NCBI RefSeq assembly: GCF_052857255.1
Contig: NC_135502.1
Coordinates: forward strand, 189,607,257 to 189,671,256
Reading direction: 5' to 3'
Origin: Amblyomma americanum
Lineage: Eukaryota; Arthropoda; Arachnida; Ixodida; Ixodidae
Length of the DNA: 64,000 bases
A model generated the notes under the pieces. The model saw nothing but the letters and a program-made list of their open reading frames with translations, had not been told where the DNA came from and made no database searches. Each line of letters starts with the position of its first letter. The stretch's first letter is position 1. Below, one piece after another: positions 61,040 through 64,000 of this stretch. A program made the position numbers and the translations under genes.

Positions 61040-64000
61040 CACACAATGTAATCTCCTCCGCAGCGACAGACGAGTTGGCGTGCAAAATTGACTGCTTGTT
61101 GACAGGCTTTATAATGAACTGGTGAAGCAAACGGAACAGCTCAGCACGGAGCATGAGAGAAGCGACGTTTGAGGCTCACGTCAATGGCTTGATTTTGTTG
61201 CTGTTATAAGCGCGCATGCTTTTAATGTAATTTACCCTCACTTGAACTATGCAATCCTCTGGCGTGTAGTGTGGTGTGTAGAAGTGTATGTTGCCTTCAT
61301 CCTCTTGCATCCCTGTATTTCTTTTTAGACTATTTTCATGCTGAATAATGTGTCTCGAGAGAAGTACTTAGTCTTCAGGCAGTCTAAAAGGGAAGCATGT
61401 ACCTTCAGAAGTTGCACAACAAAAGAAAAGAATGAGGGGAGAAGAAAAGGAGTGTCTCGACGCTGCTAGATTACGTCGTGGTAAAGCGTGAGAAGTGCCG
61501 CCGTAGGGTAGCAGGGGGGATGCACCTGCATAGGAGGAAAGACACTCAAAACGGCACCAAGCACGAGTTTCCTTCTCCTCGCCCCAAGAAAGTGAGCAAC
61601 GGTTTGATTTTGGAAGTCGTTCCGAAACATGAGACGGCGACAATGCGGATCGGGTGGATCTGCACTGTACGTTCTTTATTCTTCCCGCTAGCTAGCCAGA
61701 ACGGCTGTTAAATTGTGGTTGTCTCTTCTTGTTGCAGTATTTCCTAGTCAGCCATGGCGGCTAACATTGAGGCGTGCGTTTAACACTGCGTACTTTTCTT
61801 TTTCGTTGTCATTCCTAAGGCTAAAAAATGGCTCGAAAGTCATTCATTGGCTAAATATTAAGTTTTTGCGATAGAATTGCCTATTTTAGAATTGCGGTAG
61901 AATTTCCTATTTTTTTTAGTGACGATGGACAATTCCGCGGGACCAGCATTTTAACCCTGGTCTTCTTGCATGCGAGGTGGATGCTCGACATCAAGCCATT
62001 GCTGCGGCCTTTTATTAGATAGCACCAAATCCCGAGCCCCGTCAGTTGACGTGAAATATTCACGTACATGTGCGAATTCATGTAGATCCTGTCAAAAGTG
62101 TGCAAGGTCATGTATGCCGGGATAACGTATGGCAACTGCGGGATCACGTACGGCAGAAAGGCTCCATTATCGTAACAGAAGTCCGTTTCCTTATAATTAC
62201 TCGAAAGGACGACAAAAAACGGCACGTCAGGGCTGCGGTCAGTATCATTTGTCTGTTCTGTTGCCGTCTTTTTTGGTCACCGCCAAGTCAAAGTTGTTGC
62301 TGTTTTCTCGCAGCTAAAACACGTCACCTCACCCCAACTATCTGAAATCGACATCGCAGCAGCCGCTCAGAAGTTAGTTATTTTTTATTATTCCAGACAT
62401 GTTGATGAATAATACGTCTGCTCCCGAGTAATAGAGTATAAGAAAGATGGTAAGACAACAGAGCACCTTGCGGGTCGTTATTATCTGCACTCCGCTTACC
62501 ATAATGAACTAATATCACTACTTGGCATTTGCAGCCCTAAAAGCCGACACCTTCGTTGCTACCAGAACATTCTATAAGAATGGTAAAATGGTTAAAGTTA
62601 AATATAGGAGCTCTGACTTCAACCAGAAAAGTGATGCCATTTTCTGTATTCTTATAAGCTATCGCGCAAGTTTGCTTTTCCCACGTCTTGCAGACTTCGT
62701 CCTCGACATGCTCTTCTTAACTACATTTCATAAAGCTTTGCACTTATGATGAAACCTTTCAGCGCTTGTAACAGTTTTCGGGGCTCAGGAGCTTTCAGCC
62801 TTGTCTAAAACACTTGGAATAAAGAAACGTCATACGGCGAAGAATGGGCACAAGTTTAGCCCTCAGAGCGAGACACCTTACTTGACGATTTGCAAAGAGC
62901 TTCTTCCTTGGGTAATGGAGTATAACGATGCCAGATTCCGGATCCAGTGGAAAGCTCGTTACCGGAATGCGAACGGAAAACTGCAGCCTCCGTTGTGTAT
63001 CGGTGCGATATCGGTTGAACGTGGCTTACACTACCAGAGGCTTGAAATTAGTGCCTTTGAAGTTGACTGCAGAATGACCTCCCGCGTGTGCTACTTAAAA
63101 CATCCTAATGCACTCCAGAAAGGACTGTCACCCTAGGACATTTTGCCTACTTACGCGTTCGCGTACTGCTTTGAAGCTTCACTCAGCAGATACCGTGCGT
63201 TGAACACGTGGGCCTTCTCCTGAATTAAGCCAAAACACAGGCCATCATGTCGAGAACCGAGCGCATGCACGCAGCTTGCACTGAGGGTGCTTTCGTGCTC
63301 ATTATAGCCGGCGCCAGAACGAGAACAAGATGTAAAACAAGGGCTAAACTGTAGAAGCACCTTTAATTTTGATATTGATTTTTAAAAGCCTACGCTAATG
63401 AACATTTAAAATTTTGTTGTATATTGAAAGATCAGTGAGTTCTATCCTATTTGAAAGCTGATCAGTACATCTGCCACTCAACCAATCTTGATAACGTTTT
63501 TATTGACAAAGCATGTGCCGTAGTACTATGGTAGAGCACGGGTCGGGATGCCAGTTCTTGGCATGATGTCCACACCTAATGTCCACCTTTTTTAATTCCT
63601 CTAAATTAATATAAAATCTTCTACTCAATTAGACGCTGTCTCAATGCTCTTAAGTAAAAAAAAAATGGCGGAAAGACTTCTCCACCTTAAGTGTATGACG
63701 CGATAGCATAGTGGGTTAATTTTAATATGTGCAGAATATCTTCCTCTACTTTACGTTCATAGGTCCCTAGGTGTCCTCATAATATTTCTGGTATTGTTGC
63801 AGCGGTTAAGCGATTCGCCACTGCTCTGCGATGGTATGTGCTCACAATGAGTGGCCCTGTTTGGCCTCCATTGCACTTCGCGAGCGACCAAACATTATTT
63901 TTATCCATCACCTGCCACGGGGGGCAGGTCGCTCACTCTGTGGCAGGAAAAGTGTGGTGACGCCGCAGGCTCACGTCACCCAGTTGGCGCAACTGCCCCT
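61040..64000. other. No recognisable gene
   Basis: Mostly AT-rich. 61480-61830 is related to 57040-57411. ORFs up to 114 codons (for example 62225-61881 minus and 62801-63136 plus) carry no recognisable domain. The 62801-63136 product is basic, with no known motif. Confidence 0.4.

Overview
This window looks like nuclear DNA of a chelicerate arthropod, most likely an ixodid (hard) tick. The reasons are the tRNA-derived SINE types and the mix of Ty3/gypsy, CR1/L2-like, RTE-like and Penelope-like elements, which resemble tick repeats as I remember them. No database was searched, so the host assignment is an inference. I found no convincing single-copy host protein gene. Essentially everything recognisable is transposable-element sequence, much of it nested. 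Layout: 1-2.68 kb has no recognisable gene. 2.68-13.86 kb is a decayed Ty3/gypsy element (Gypsy-A) with two LTRs. It is split by an apparently intact 4.5 kb non-LTR element (LINE-D, 3200-7695), and its gag tail has expanded into a minisatellite of about 1.8 kb (8403-10190). 13.87-20.8 kb is a CR1-like LINE fragment split by a young Ty3/gypsy element (Gypsy-B, 15086-20685) whose 152-bp LTRs look identical and whose gag and pol are both open. 20.8-22.3 kb is the decayed end of another gypsy element plus an LTR. 23.1-25.0 kb holds a SINE and little else. 25.07-28.33 kb is a Penelope-like element (PLE-1) with partial head-to-tail copies, a GIY-YIG domain and a hammerhead-ribozyme-like motif in each pLTR. 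29.19-30.08 kb is a ~180-bp tandem array with tRNA-like internal promoter boxes, followed by a SINE. 32.8-41.5 kb is a second Gypsy-A-like copy (Gypsy-A2) split by a minus-strand CR1/L2-like LINE (LINE-2A) whose first ORF carries a 2A-type ribosome-skipping motif. 43.7-44.5 kb holds two copies of a second tRNA-derived SINE. 45.0-45.5 kb is a 118-bp repeat rich in CRE sites, ending in a TATA box and a 55-aa reading frame. 46.3-51.26 kb is a SINE with a perfect 12-bp target duplication, split by Gypsy-C, which has nearly identical LTRs but a broken coding region. 51.4-64 kb holds short tandem repeats, an RTE-like LINE fragment, a second Penelope-like fragment (PLE-2) and a gag with a SCAN-like stretch and a zinc knuckle. 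How the parts relate: at least four older elements were broken open by younger ones. Target-site duplications, or reading frames that resume across the gap, give the insertion order. The observations most worth following are the LINE 5-prime UTR holding the same unit with and without a precise GT-AG segment, the 2A motif with an in-frame stop between ORF1 and ORF2 in LINE-2A, the swapped C3/G8 pair in the PLE ribozyme-like motif, the expanded gag repeat, and the tandem tRNA-like array.
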